Source: G963666935 sp963666935 (GTDB taxonomy: Bacteria > Bacillota > Clostridia > Christensenellales > CAG-138). Taken from it: 64,000 bases of DNA. Position numbers and translations under genes: made by a program. The stretch covers positions 2,232,001 to 2,296,000 of the forward strand of contig OY762936.1 of NCBI GenBank assembly GCA_963666935.1, given 5' to 3'. Below the pieces are notes generated by a model. The model made no database searches. It saw only the letters and a list, made by a program, of their open reading frames with translations, and had not been told where the DNA came from. Positions 53,468-61,860 of the stretch are shown here, one piece after another; positions within the stretch are counted from its first letter, which is position 1, and each line of letters opens with the position of its first letter.

Positions 53468-54472
53468 CTATTCTTCCGCGGCAATTGCTGCCAATGCGCA
53501 TGCCGCGATGTTCACATCGGCTCCGATGCCCTGCATCTTGTGCGGTATCATTTCGCTGATATCGTGCAGCTGCAGCTCGATTGTGCTAGAAATTGTTTCC
53601 TTGAGCAGGGAAATCGCTGCGCCACCGCCCAGGAAGTATACGTCCGCCAACTGGCTTTCGGAATTGTTGTAACGGTAGAAATTGATGGCCTTGAGAATTT
53701 CAATGGCGATCTGCCGGTACACATTCACGCTGCTCTCCGCAGTTTGGATATTGTCCGCATTGGCACACTTGCGGATTTCCACCAGATATTCGTCGATGTT
53801 CAGATAATCTGCCAGTGCCGCATTGATGGTGGCTCCACCGATCTCAATCTTGCGGGCGGCCATGAGGGTTGTGCCACTGTAAATGTGAATGCGGGTCGTT
53901 GTATGCCCCAGATCTACAAAACAGTATTCCAAAATCCCCTGCGCGTTAGACCGCTCATACTTGCGGATCAAATCCACATAGGCCATCTCCCGAGGCAGAA
54001 CGATCTTCAAGTCGAGCCCCGCCCGACGAAACGTCTGGTAATACTCGTCCAGCGTTTTCTTTGATACCGCCGCCGCCATCAACTCAATGGCCACGGAATT
54101 TCCTTCCTCGTCTTTTAAGGTATTGAGCACCGCATAGTCGTACTTGTAGTCCATGTCGTTGCCCTGAATAAAGTCACGCAGCTCATAGGGCAGGTTGAGC
54201 GCCAGCTGCTCCTCCGTCATCATGGGCAGTTTCAACCGGCGGCACACAGTGACAGAGTCCGGCAGCACGAACGAGCAGTCCGACCGGGGCAGCTTCGCTT
54301 TTGCGCGGACCTCCGATATGAAATCGGACATGCTTTCCGGCAATTTAATTCTGCCATCCACCATGAGATTTTCTGGAAGCCGCGCCGTGTAGACGCTGAT
54401 TGCATCTTCCTTTTTTAAAGCCAATTTTAGCCCATAGTTGCCGATTTCCATGCCAATTAACTTTTTGGCCAT
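53468..54472 (-). CDS. pilM: PilM actin-like type IV pilus assembly protein
   Basis: 334 residues. The ATG at 54472 follows GAAAGGAGCAGTT; the ATG at 54487 overlaps that site. GMEIGNYGLKLAL is the first phosphate loop of the actin fold, CFVDLGHTTTRIHIYSG the second, and YFLGGGAAISLL the adenosine motif. PilM forms the cytoplasmic ring that carries PilN. Confidence 0.88.
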   Translation of the reverse strand: MAKKLIGMEIGNYGLKLALKKEDAISVYTARLPENLMVDGRIKLPESMSDFISEVRAKAKLPRSDCSFVLPDSVTVCRRLKLPMMTEEQLALNLPYELRDFIQGNDMDYKYDYAVLNTLKDEEGNSVAIELMAAAVSKKTLDEYYQTFRRAGLDLKIVLPREMAYVDLIRKYERSNAQGILEYCFVDLGHTTTRIHIYSGTTLMAARKIEIGGATINAALADYLNIDEYLVEIRKCANADNIQTAESSVNVYRQIAIEILKAINFYRYNNSESQLADVYFLGGGAAISLLKETISSTIELQLHDISEMIPHKMQGIGADVNIAACALAAIAAEE

Positions 54473-54517
54473 AACTGCTCCTTTCAAACAAATCCGGCGA
54501 AGGATTATTTTATCGTA

Positions 54518-55294
54518 TTAAAACAGACCCAAGTACCAATTGAGCAGCGGCTCTCCCGCAAGCGCTGCAATCCAAATGCCCGCGGCAATGGACGGCCCGA
54601 AGGGAATCGGCTGCTTTTTCTTCCCGCTCACGTATGCAAACAGAATGCCGGCCACACAAGCAAATAAGATACCCATCAGGTTAATCTTCCAGTCAAAATA
54701 CAGCCCGGCCATGAAAAGCAACTTAATGTCGCCTCCGCCCATGGACTCCTTTTTAAGCAGTTTGTCCATGAGCAGAACCAGCAGCAGCACCGGAACCGAA
54801 ATTGAGAGGCCCCCCACCAAGGCAGATAGCGCCGTTTGCCAGACGTTGCCGCTAAGAAGAATAAACACCACCCGTATGGCGATCCCCAAGAGAATAAAAC
54901 TGTCCGGAATGATAAAGTCCATGAGATCCGCAAAGGAAATCGCCAGCAGCACGCAAGCCAAAAGGAGCATTTCCGGCATCATAATGGTAATGCCGAACCG
55001 CAGCACCGCGGAAGCGAATACGGCCGCGCTTAGCAGCTCCGCATACAGGTAGCTTCGGGACATTGCTTTCCCACAGTAGCGGCATTTGCCGCGAAGGGCC
55101 AGAAAACTGACCACCGGGATCAAGTCCCGGGTGGACAGGGTGTGCCCGCAGGCAGCACAGCGGGACCTGCCACCCATGGATTCCCCATGCACCGTCCGCC
55201 ATGCCAAGCAATGAAGAAAGCTGCCCACGGCCGCGCCGGCAAGCACCGAAATAATTAGCACGTAGAAATCCCAAACCGATGTAAACTGCAGCAA
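54518..55294 (-). CDS. pilD: Prepilin peptidase (type IV leader peptidase)
   Basis: 258 residues from a TTG 8 nt after GGAGG; in-frame ATGs at 55333 and 55354 have no site and lie in the structured region. N-terminal CAACG and KCRYCG give the four-cysteine zinc site. Catalytic aspartates lie in ADLMDFIIPD and MGGGDIKLL. It has eight membrane helices. It cleaves and N-methylates all prepilins in this locus. Confidence 0.92.
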   Translation of the reverse strand: MLQFTSVWDFYVLIISVLAGAAVGSFLHCLAWRTVHGESMGGRSRCAACGHTLSTRDLIPVVSFLALRGKCRYCGKAMSRSYLYAELLSAAVFASAVLRFGITIMMPEMLLLACVLLAISFADLMDFIIPDSFILLGIAIRVVFILLSGNVWQTALSALVGGLSISVPVLLLVLLMDKLLKKESMGGGDIKLLFMAGLYFDWKINLMGILFACVAGILFAYVSGKKKQPIPFGPSIAAGIWIAALAGEPLLNWYLGLF

Positions 55295-55319
55295 ACCATT
55301 GTCCTCCGAAATTACAGTT

Positions 55320-55366
55320 CTGTCAGGGTACATACAAAGCAACCGGCATCGCATCTACCCTGACAG
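55320..55366. other. Hairpin just upstream of pilD
   Basis: CTGTCAGGGTA (55320-55330) and TACCCTGACAG (55356-55366) form an 11-bp perfect stem with a 25-nt loop. On the pilus mRNA it ends about 12 nt before the pilD ribosome-binding site and lacks a U run, so it may tune translation or mRNA processing rather than terminate. Confidence 0.6.
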
Positions 55367-55377
55367 CATGCTTTCCC

Positions 55378-55652
55378 TAAGCATACCATACATATCCGAA
55401 CCCGCCTAACCCGCATGTTTTGGGCGGCTTCCGCGTTGTCGTCAGTCGGAATAGCCCCGCTATGCCTTCTTCCTCCGCCTTGAACCCACCTCAAAACATG
55501 CGGGTTAGGTCCAAAGGAGCCTGCCGTGCGCAGCCGCTTTCAGAGCGCGACGAGGGCGCGAAAGCGTAGTGGCGCTACGGTGAGCGGCTTCAACAATGCT
55601 ATGAAAGTGGCTGCATGCGGCAGGCCGGATTCGGATATGCATGGTATGCTTA
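55378..55652. repeat. Nested inverted-repeat element (three-way structure, MITE- or RNA-like)
   Basis: Outer arms 55378-55403 and 55627-55652 match at 24 of 26 positions as an inverted repeat. Within them, arm 1 is 55405-55422 with 55492-55509 (18 bp perfect) and arm 2 is 55520-55542 with 55602-55624 (19 of 23, three of four mismatches being G-U on the + strand). The whole can fold into a closing stem with two long branches. No reading frame is credible. It lies between the pilin and pilD genes. Confidence 0.75.
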
Positions 55653-55755
55653 AAGCGGGGGGGGAAACCGCCAACCCGTCGGTTCCCCCTTCGCAAATGG
55701 GTTGGAAACTACCGCTCACGGCGCATGCAAACCGTAAGCTTAAAACTTTAGACTA
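55653..55755. other. Second structured segment with possible pseudoknot
   Basis: GGGGGAAACCG (55660-55670) pairs with CGGTTCCCCC (55680-55689). The loop bases CCAACCC (55671-55677) are complementary to GGGTTGG downstream (55699-55705), the geometry of an H-type pseudoknot. It directly follows the pilin stop on the pilus mRNA. Confidence 0.5.
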
Positions 55756-55759
55756 CTCT

Positions 55760-56113
55760 TTATTGCCAGCCGGCGGAAATGATGGAGCCGTCATCAATCT
55801 TGACTTCCAGATCCTTGCCTTCATATTTGCTGGACTTGGGTTGTATATCGCTGGGGCTAGCAATAGTCAGCTCGTTATTACCGCTTTGGGCAAAGTGATA
55901 GATCTTTTCTCCGATATAGGCGTTAAGCATGTAGTCGGCCACTGCCAAAGATTGGGCGGAACGGGCGTTGGCATCGTCCACAGCTTCTTTCGCCTTGTCC
56001 ATCTGCGCGGAGTAAACCGGGATGGCGATGGCGATCAGGATGGCGATGATCGCGACGACGATCAGCATTTCTACCAGAGTAAAGCCTTTTTGGCCACGTC
56101 TTTTGTGAAACAT
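55760..56113 (-). CDS. pilA: Major type IV pilin (PilA-like)
   Basis: 117 residues. The class III leader ends at KG before FTLVEMLIVVAIIAILIAIAIP, the processed N-terminal helix with Glu at position 5. The globular part is short. Being small and next to pilC and pilD it is the best candidate for the main subunit. The ATG follows AAGGAGGACTT. Confidence 0.92.
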   Translation of the reverse strand: MFHKRRGQKGFTLVEMLIVVAIIAILIAIAIPVYSAQMDKAKEAVDDANARSAQSLAVADYMLNAYIGEKIYHFAQSGNNELTIASPSDIQPKSSKYEGKDLEVKIDDGSIISAGWQ

Positions 56114-56186
56114 ATTTAAGTCCTCCTTGTTTGTTCAGTAAAGCTATTTATTTCAACGAGCGGGTTGGTGCTCACTTGAAATCCAA

Positions 56187-57392
56187 TTAATAGATGCCGT
56201 TGTACATGTTGAACAGCGGCTCGTACACTGCAAAGAGCAGCAGCACGACAAAGATTGCCAGAACCACGATGATGATGGGTTCCAGCAGTGCCAAAGCGCG
56301 AGTGGTGGCAACATCCACCTCGTTGTTGTAGTACTCGCCCACCACGTTAAGCGTAGACTCCAGCGAACCCGTCTCTTCGCCCATAGCGGTCATCTCCACC
56401 AAAAGATTGGGCAGGTATTTGGTTTTTGCCAAGCATTCGCCAAGGCGCCGGCCCGATTCCACCTTGCTGACGGTGCCGCGTATCTCTTTGCCTATGACAC
56501 GATTGCTCATGGATCGCCCCGTAATATCCAGCAGGGAAAGGATGGGCAGGCCCGCAGCCAGCATGGTGGACATGGTCGCCGCAAACTGCGCGGCGCCCGT
56601 CATCACGTTGATCTTCCCAACCACGGGAATATGCAGCGCGAGGGTTGCAAAGGCGCGCTTGCCCTGATCGGTCTTAGAAAAAATCTTCAGCCCGACAACC
56701 AGTACCACAATGCCCGCAAAAACCAACAGAATATACTGAGAGAAGAAGTTGGAAACTGCGATCATGCCCTTTGTAAGCATGGGAAGCTCCGTACTTGTTT
56801 TATCGAACATCTGCACGAACACAGGCATGGCATAGGTCATGATGATGATGATGACGATGATGGAAACACTGATGACAAAGGCCGGATAAATCAGCGCCGA
56901 AGCAGCCTTTTGCTTAGTTTTGGTCTGCTGCGCGAAGTAAGTGCTCAACCGGCGGAACGCCAGCTCCAAATTGCCGGATTCCTCGCCCGCGCGAATGGTT
57001 TCGATAAACGTCGTAGGTAACCCCCGATCCCGCTTTTCAAAGCTGGCAGCCAGAGAATATCCCGCTTCCACGTCCTTTTGGACCTTGCGCAGCACCTTTT
57101 GCATCTCGCTGTTGTCGCACTGGCTTGCCACCAGCTCCACCGTGCGCATCAGCGGCAATCCCGCCGAAAGGATGATAGCAAACTGGTTGCAGACCAGCGA
57201 CAGCGTCTTATCGGTGATTTTCCCAAGCGTAATGTTATACTTGAGTATGCTGGACTTAACCGGGGTAACGCTGGTAACCACCGGGCAATCCTGCTTAATT
57301 TTTTCCACTGCATGGTAGCGGTCGTAGGCTTCCACCACGCCTTCCACACTCACGCCGCTAAGAGATACTGCGGTATATCGAAACGTTGCCAT
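56187..57392 (-). CDS. pilC: PilC platform protein (GspF family)
   Basis: 401 residues with two copies of the GspF domain, each with IILSAGLPLMRTVELVA- or MLAAGLPILSLLDITG-like helices and the FIETIRAGEESGNLE and EMTAMGEETGSLE motifs. Three or four membrane helices. The ATG at 57392 is preferred over a TTG at 57398. It is the inner-membrane base driven by PilB and PilT. Confidence 0.95.
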   Translation of the reverse strand: MATFRYTAVSLSGVSVEGVVEAYDRYHAVEKIKQDCPVVTSVTPVKSSILKYNITLGKITDKTLSLVCNQFAIILSAGLPLMRTVELVASQCDNSEMQKVLRKVQKDVEAGYSLAASFEKRDRGLPTTFIETIRAGEESGNLELAFRRLSTYFAQQTKTKQKAASALIYPAFVISVSIIVIIIIMTYAMPVFVQMFDKTSTELPMLTKGMIAVSNFFSQYILLVFAGIVVLVVGLKIFSKTDQGKRAFATLALHIPVVGKINVMTGAAQFAATMSTMLAAGLPILSLLDITGRSMSNRVIGKEIRGTVSKVESGRRLGECLAKTKYLPNLLVEMTAMGEETGSLESTLNVVGEYYNNEVDVATTRALALLEPIIIVVLAIFVVLLLFAVYEPLFNMYNGIY

Positions 57393-57440
57393 AATCAAAA
57401 GGCCCTTTCCAATGAATTCTTTCGCTCGTAAGCCATTGCG

Positions 57441-58493
57441 TCAATACTTGATGGTCTTGCGAACGTACTCGACATCGTTGGAGGCGGCGATAGCCGTCTC
57501 CGGACTGATCTTTCGCGCTCGAACAAGGCTGATCAGCTGGTTGTCCATGGTAATGCTGCCTTCCGCGGCAGACGTGGCAAGGGTGTTGTTGATCTGAGGG
57601 GTTTTCCCCTCCCGGATCAAATTCCGAATGGCAGGGTTGACCATCATCACCTCACAGGCAGCAACCCGGCCATGTCCCTCCTGCTTGAGAAGAAGCTGCT
57701 GAGATACTACAGCCTTGAGCGTCATGGAAAGCTGTAGCCGGATCTGATGCTGACGGCCTTCTGGGAAGACGTCCACCATGCGGTCGATAGAATCCGCAGC
57801 GAAGTTGGTATGTAGCGTGGCAAATACCAGGTGACCTGTTTCCGCCGCGGTGAGCGCAGTTTCAATGGTTGCCAAGTCCCGCATTTCGCCCACCAGAATA
57901 ATATCCGGATCCTCACGCAGCGCGGCGCGCAGCCCCTGTGCAAAGCTTTGGGTGTCCTTGCCGATCTCCCGCTGATTGATGACACTGCGGTCGGGTACGT
58001 AGATGTACTCGATCGGATCTTCCAGCGTGATGATGTGCCCGCCCCGGGTATGGTTGATGCGGTCCAACAGCGCCGCAAGCGTAGTGGACTTGCCGGAACC
58101 AGTGGCACCTGTAATGATGACGATGCCACGGGGGTAATTCACGAAGGTTTGAATCACCGGAGGCAGCTCCAGCGCCTCCAGTTTAGGAATTTCGTTGTTC
58201 AAAAGGCGGATTGCCGCGGAAAAATTCCCCTGCTGGCGAAATAGGTTGATGCGGCAGCGTATGCCCGCATAGGTGGCCGCCAAATCCAATTCCCCAATTT
58301 GGAGCACATTTTCATAGTCAATTCCGGCAATATCATGGGCGTACCGATCGCACTGATCCTGCGAAAGCCGCTCTTCACAAAAGTCGGTCAGCTTGCCGTC
58401 CACCCGGAAGCGGATGGGCAGCCCGCTCACAACATGAACATCGGAAGCCCTCTGCTCGGCCGCATGTGCAATAATTTCTTCAATTCGGTACAT
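57441..58493 (-). CDS. pilT: PilT retraction ATPase
   Basis: 350 residues. Walker A ITGATGSGKSTTL (about 128-140), Asp and His boxes (ITLEDPIEYI and TGHLVFATLHTN) and the PilT-specific AIRNLIREGK motif near residue 285. Its presence means pili can retract, supporting twitching or DNA uptake. Confidence 0.96.
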   Translation of the reverse strand: MYRIEEIIAHAAEQRASDVHVVSGLPIRFRVDGKLTDFCEERLSQDQCDRYAHDIAGIDYENVLQIGELDLAATYAGIRCRINLFRQQGNFSAAIRLLNNEIPKLEALELPPVIQTFVNYPRGIVIITGATGSGKSTTLAALLDRINHTRGGHIITLEDPIEYIYVPDRSVINQREIGKDTQSFAQGLRAALREDPDIILVGEMRDLATIETALTAAETGHLVFATLHTNFAADSIDRMVDVFPEGRQHQIRLQLSMTLKAVVSQQLLLKQEGHGRVAACEVMMVNPAIRNLIREGKTPQINNTLATSAAEGSITMDNQLISLVRARKISPETAIAASNDVEYVRKTIKY

Positions 58494-58504
58494 ATATTTC
58501 CTCC

Positions 58505-60208
58505 TCAGGCGTCGGTGGAATGGATAGTGCGGATTACTTCTTCGGCCGTTGTAATGCCGGATAACACCATTTCCCGGCCGTTGCTCAGCATTGAGGTAAA
58601 GCCCGTGCGTGCAACGGCGGCAAGCAGCTCGGTATGGGGGCGCTGATCGTAGATCATCTGCTTGACCTCCGAACTGAGCGTAAGAATTTCAAAAATGGCC
58701 GTTCTGCCCCGATACCCTGTATTGGAGCATTCACCGCAACCCTCGCCCTTGAAAAATTTGATGTCTTTCGACTGGTCGATATCCATTTGCAGCATGTTTA
58801 GTTCCTCTATGCCGGGGATGTAAGACTTGCTGCAATTTGGGCAGATCTTTCGCACCAACCGTTGGGAAATGACGCCCTTTAATGAGCTGGAAATCAGGTA
58901 AGGCTCCAGCCCCAGATCCAGCAGCCTGTCGATGGAGGAAACGGCATCGTTTGTATGGATGGTGGAAAGCACCAGATGCCCGGTCATGGCCGCCCGAAGC
59001 GCGATTTCGGCGGTTTCGCTGTCCCGGATCTCGCCGATGGCGATGATGTCGGGGTCCTGACGCAAAATGGACCGCAGGCCGCTGGCGAACGTCATGCCCG
59101 CCTTCTCATTGATCTGAACCTGATTGACGCCCGGAATGTTGTATTCCACGGGGTCTTCCAGCGTCACTACATTGACCTGCTCGTTATTAAGCTCCTTGAC
59201 CATGGTGTTCATTGAGGCGGATTTGCCGGAACCTGTGGGGCCCACCAGAAGAATGACGCCGTAGGTATTGTTGTGAATGAGGTTGGAAAACCGCTCCTTG
59301 TTTTCCCCATTCAAGCCGATGCCGTCCAAAGTGAGCAAATTTGCGGATTTATGCAGGATACGGATTACCGTCTTCTCTCCGTATATGGTGGGCAGGGTGG
59401 AAATGCGCAAGTCAATTTCCTGCTGCTTTACGCGCACGTTGGCGCGCCCATCCTGCGGGACCCGGCGCTCAGCAATATCCATACCTCCCATCACCTTGAT
59501 TCGGGAGACGACGGCACCCTTGAGGTTCGGGGGGATCTGCATCATCTGGCGCAAAAAGCCGTCGATGCGCATGCGCACGGTCATATCGTTTTCTCGGGGT
59601 TCCAGATGGATATCACTGGCGTTTTCCACCAGCGCCCGCTCGATCAACGAATTGACGAAACGTATGGTGGGTGGCGCCGAAGAAGCGTCCTCGCCCAGCT
59701 GTGTGGAGGTTGCGGCCAGAAAGGCCACCGGGTCGTCCGATTCTTCGATGCTCATGTCCTCAACAGCCTTGGCCGCGCCCACGTTACCGTACAGGTTCGC
59801 CACGGCGCGCTCGGTGGCATGCTGGGTGGAGATCATGGGAACCACTTTTCTTCCGGTAACGGCCTTGACCTCCTCGATTGCGATGAAGTTGAGCGGATCC
59901 ACCATGGCGAGGTATAGTTCATCTCCCACCATTTTTACGGGAACCACGTTGTATTTCTTCGCGACGGTCTTGGGCAGGATCACCGCCATATCCGACGGGA
60001 TAGACGTTCTGGTCAGGTCCACAAATTCCACGCCCAGCTGCATTTTCAATGCTTCGATGAGCTGGACCTCCTTGATGAATCCGCCTTCAACCAGCACCGT
60101 GCCGAGACGCTTTTTGCTGTCCTTCTGCATTTCCAGAGCAACTTTGAGCCCTTCTTCGCTGATGACTCCGGATGCAACCAACAGTTCACCCAAACGCGTA
60201 TACTTCAT
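58505..60208 (-). CDS. pilB: PilB extension ATPase
   Basis: 567 residues; the ATG at 60208 follows GGGGAGTAAGTCT. The N-terminal MshEN domain (about 1-150, RLGELLVASGVISEEGL) may bind cyclic di-GMP. Walker A is VGPTGSGKSAS (about 322-332), with VTLEDPVEY, TGHLVLSTIHTND and a tetracysteine zinc site CPNCSK/CGECSN. It powers pilus assembly. Confidence 0.96.
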   Translation of the reverse strand: MKYTRLGELLVASGVISEEGLKVALEMQKDSKKRLGTVLVEGGFIKEVQLIEALKMQLGVEFVDLTRTSIPSDMAVILPKTVAKKYNVVPVKMVGDELYLAMVDPLNFIAIEEVKAVTGRKVVPMISTQHATERAVANLYGNVGAAKAVEDMSIEESDDPVAFLAATSTQLGEDASSAPPTIRFVNSLIERALVENASDIHLEPRENDMTVRMRIDGFLRQMMQIPPNLKGAVVSRIKVMGGMDIAERRVPQDGRANVRVKQQEIDLRISTLPTIYGEKTVIRILHKSANLLTLDGIGLNGENKERFSNLIHNNTYGVILLVGPTGSGKSASMNTMVKELNNEQVNVVTLEDPVEYNIPGVNQVQINEKAGMTFASGLRSILRQDPDIIAIGEIRDSETAEIALRAAMTGHLVLSTIHTNDAVSSIDRLLDLGLEPYLISSSLKGVISQRLVRKICPNCSKSYIPGIEELNMLQMDIDQSKDIKFFKGEGCGECSNTGYRGRTAIFEILTLSSEVKQMIYDQRPHTELLAAVARTGFTSMLSNGREMVLSGITTAEEVIRTIHSTDA

Positions 60209-60237
60209 AGACTTACTCCCCACAAAAAGATTGATCT

Positions 60238-60732
60238 TCAGGCAATGGTTCGGAAGGAAAATTCGGCTGTGCGTGATACCTCGCTGCTGCCCAGTTGCAT
60301 GGCGTAGCTGCCTGTAAACACGCCCGTGCCGGCATCATAGGTCAGGGTAAATTCTCCCAGCGTCAGAGAGGTATATGCGCCCCGATTCACCAGTTCATGC
60401 GCCGTATCTCCGGAAAACTCATAATAGATCAGGCGCCCGTCTTCACTCAGCGCAATACTGCCGCCGCTGATGTTGTAGTTCGCGCTGTTAAATGCAAGTA
60501 CATTGCCTTCCTCGTCGGTTTCCACCACAGTGGCGTAGCGCAGCACGTCGGAAAACGTGGTGTTGATGGTAGATTTAAGAATGGCGCTCTCGGAAAGGAA
60601 CACGGACTCCCGGTAAACCTTGGCCCCCACGGAGATGCCTGTAGCGATCATCGCGCCCAGCAGCGCCACAATCAGCAGGGCCGCCAGCATTTCCACGATG
60701 GTAAATCCTCGTTTAAAACGCGGTCTCTTCAT
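60238..60732 (-). CDS. Minor pilin-like protein
   Basis: 164 residues. Prepilin signature RGFTIVEMLAALLIVALLGAMIATG with Glu+5, then a beta-rich globular domain (SLTLGEFTLTYDAGTGVF). It is probably part of the tip or initiation complex. Confidence 0.85.
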   Translation of the reverse strand: MKRPRFKRGFTIVEMLAALLIVALLGAMIATGISVGAKVYRESVFLSESAILKSTINTTFSDVLRYATVVETDEEGNVLAFNSANYNISGGSIALSEDGRLIYYEFSGDTAHELVNRGAYTSLTLGEFTLTYDAGTGVFTGSYAMQLGSSEVSRTAEFSFRTIA

Positions 60733-60735
60733 GGA

Positions 60736-61056
60736 TTAACCGCCCCCTTCCGCAGTATAGCGATAGGATCGAAGTTGGCTCTCTCCGCCGTAATAGGCTG
60801 CGTCCGCCGTCGTGGTCCCGCTGTCGAATACCAAATGCACGCTGCCGTCCACAGGGGTGCCGCCGTATTGCTCCGCCGTGTTGAGCCCCGCCTGAAATAC
60901 CGCATCGGCGTCCTCCACATTTTTATTAATTTTCGAAGCGACAAGCATGGCGGTTGCCAACAGCATGGCGGACAGGGACGTGATCATGATTGCGATCATG
61001 GTTTCCACCAGCGTTTCGCCTTTGGCATTTAAGAACTTTTTCACCATCGCTTTCAT
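60736..61056 (-). CDS. Minor pilin-like protein (PilV-like)
   Basis: About 106 residues. The cleavage motif is KGETLVETMIAIMITSLSAML with Glu+5. The longer frame to 61158 lies within the previous gene; GGGAGGAGG directly upstream favours the ATG at 61056 (61059 and 61047 are alternatives). It overlaps the previous stop. Confidence 0.8.
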   Translation of the reverse strand: MKAMVKKFLNAKGETLVETMIAIMITSLSAMLLATAMLVASKINKNVEDADAVFQAGLNTAEQYGGTPVDGSVHLVFDSGTTTADAAYYGGESQLRSYRYTAEGGG

Positions 61057-61850
61057 CATCCTCCTCCCTTGCTGGCCACACCTGGCGTCCACGTGACGGT
61101 GGTGGTAATGGAATAAGGCGTTTCCATGGACCATTCCGTCGTGGTTTGCCAAACCCACCGGTGCCCGACACGCACCCTTCTTTTCACCACATGGCCGTGC
61201 GCGGAAGACACCGTTTGCGTACCCGCAACCGGCTCGCTCACCGTTGCCGTGGCCTCCAGGGGCAAGTGCAAGGTATAGGGAGAATCCACAACATTGATCG
61301 TTACGTCCACGTCGTAAAGCGTCTCTTCATTGTCGGACATGGTAAGCGTTACTTCCGTATCCGGCATTCCTTCTGCCTGAATGGTAAACGTCTTGGTTAG
61401 TGCAGAGGCGCTGTAGTAGACGGGGGCGTTGTAAGTGGTTTTGCTCTTGGCGATGGTTTCTGCCATCTCCCCAAGGACCTCGCCGATCAGGCCGCCCGGC
61501 GTCCCGCCGGCAGTGGTGGCAAAAGCGGTCACCGAGCCGGAACTGCAGCTCCCGCCTATGATTTCTATCAGCGTCTCGTGCGCCTTCAATTCGTAGCAGG
61601 TATACATGACCTTTGTTTCAGCGCCCTGGTAGGCACCCCATTGGGTGCTGTCTGCTTGTAACAGCGCAAGCGCCGAGGAAGCGGAAAGATATTCGCTCTG
61701 CTCCTGGCTCTGATCTGCCGTCCTGTCGGCGTTCGCGGATGCGGCGATCAAAATCACCGCCGAAATCATGATGCATATGAGGAGAAACATCAGAGCCAGC
61801 ACCATACTCGCCCCGCGTTGACTTTTCAGTTTTTGCCGGATTCCGCTCAT
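61056..61850 (-). CDS. Pilus-associated protein, PilX-like
   Basis: 264 residues. The N terminus has QRGASMVLALMFLLICIMISAVILIAAS, a pilin-like helix without the Glu+5 signature, as in PilX/GspK-type minor pilins. The rest is Thr/Ser-rich beta sequence with one Cys pair. It lies between the large surface protein and the minor pilins. Confidence 0.65.
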   Translation of the reverse strand: MSGIRQKLKSQRGASMVLALMFLLICIMISAVILIAASANADRTADQSQEQSEYLSASSALALLQADSTQWGAYQGAETKVMYTCYELKAHETLIEIIGGSCSSGSVTAFATTAGGTPGGLIGEVLGEMAETIAKSKTTYNAPVYYSASALTKTFTIQAEGMPDTEVTLTMSDNEETLYDVDVTINVVDSPYTLHLPLEATATVSEPVAGTQTVSSAHGHVVKRRVRVGHRWVWQTTTEWSMETPYSITTTVTWTPGVASKGGG

Positions 61851-61860
61851 ATTTCCCCCA

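Noticed and set aside
59277..60317. 346-codon frame on the + strand
   Set aside because: Antisense shadow of pilB, which has all its ATPase motifs.
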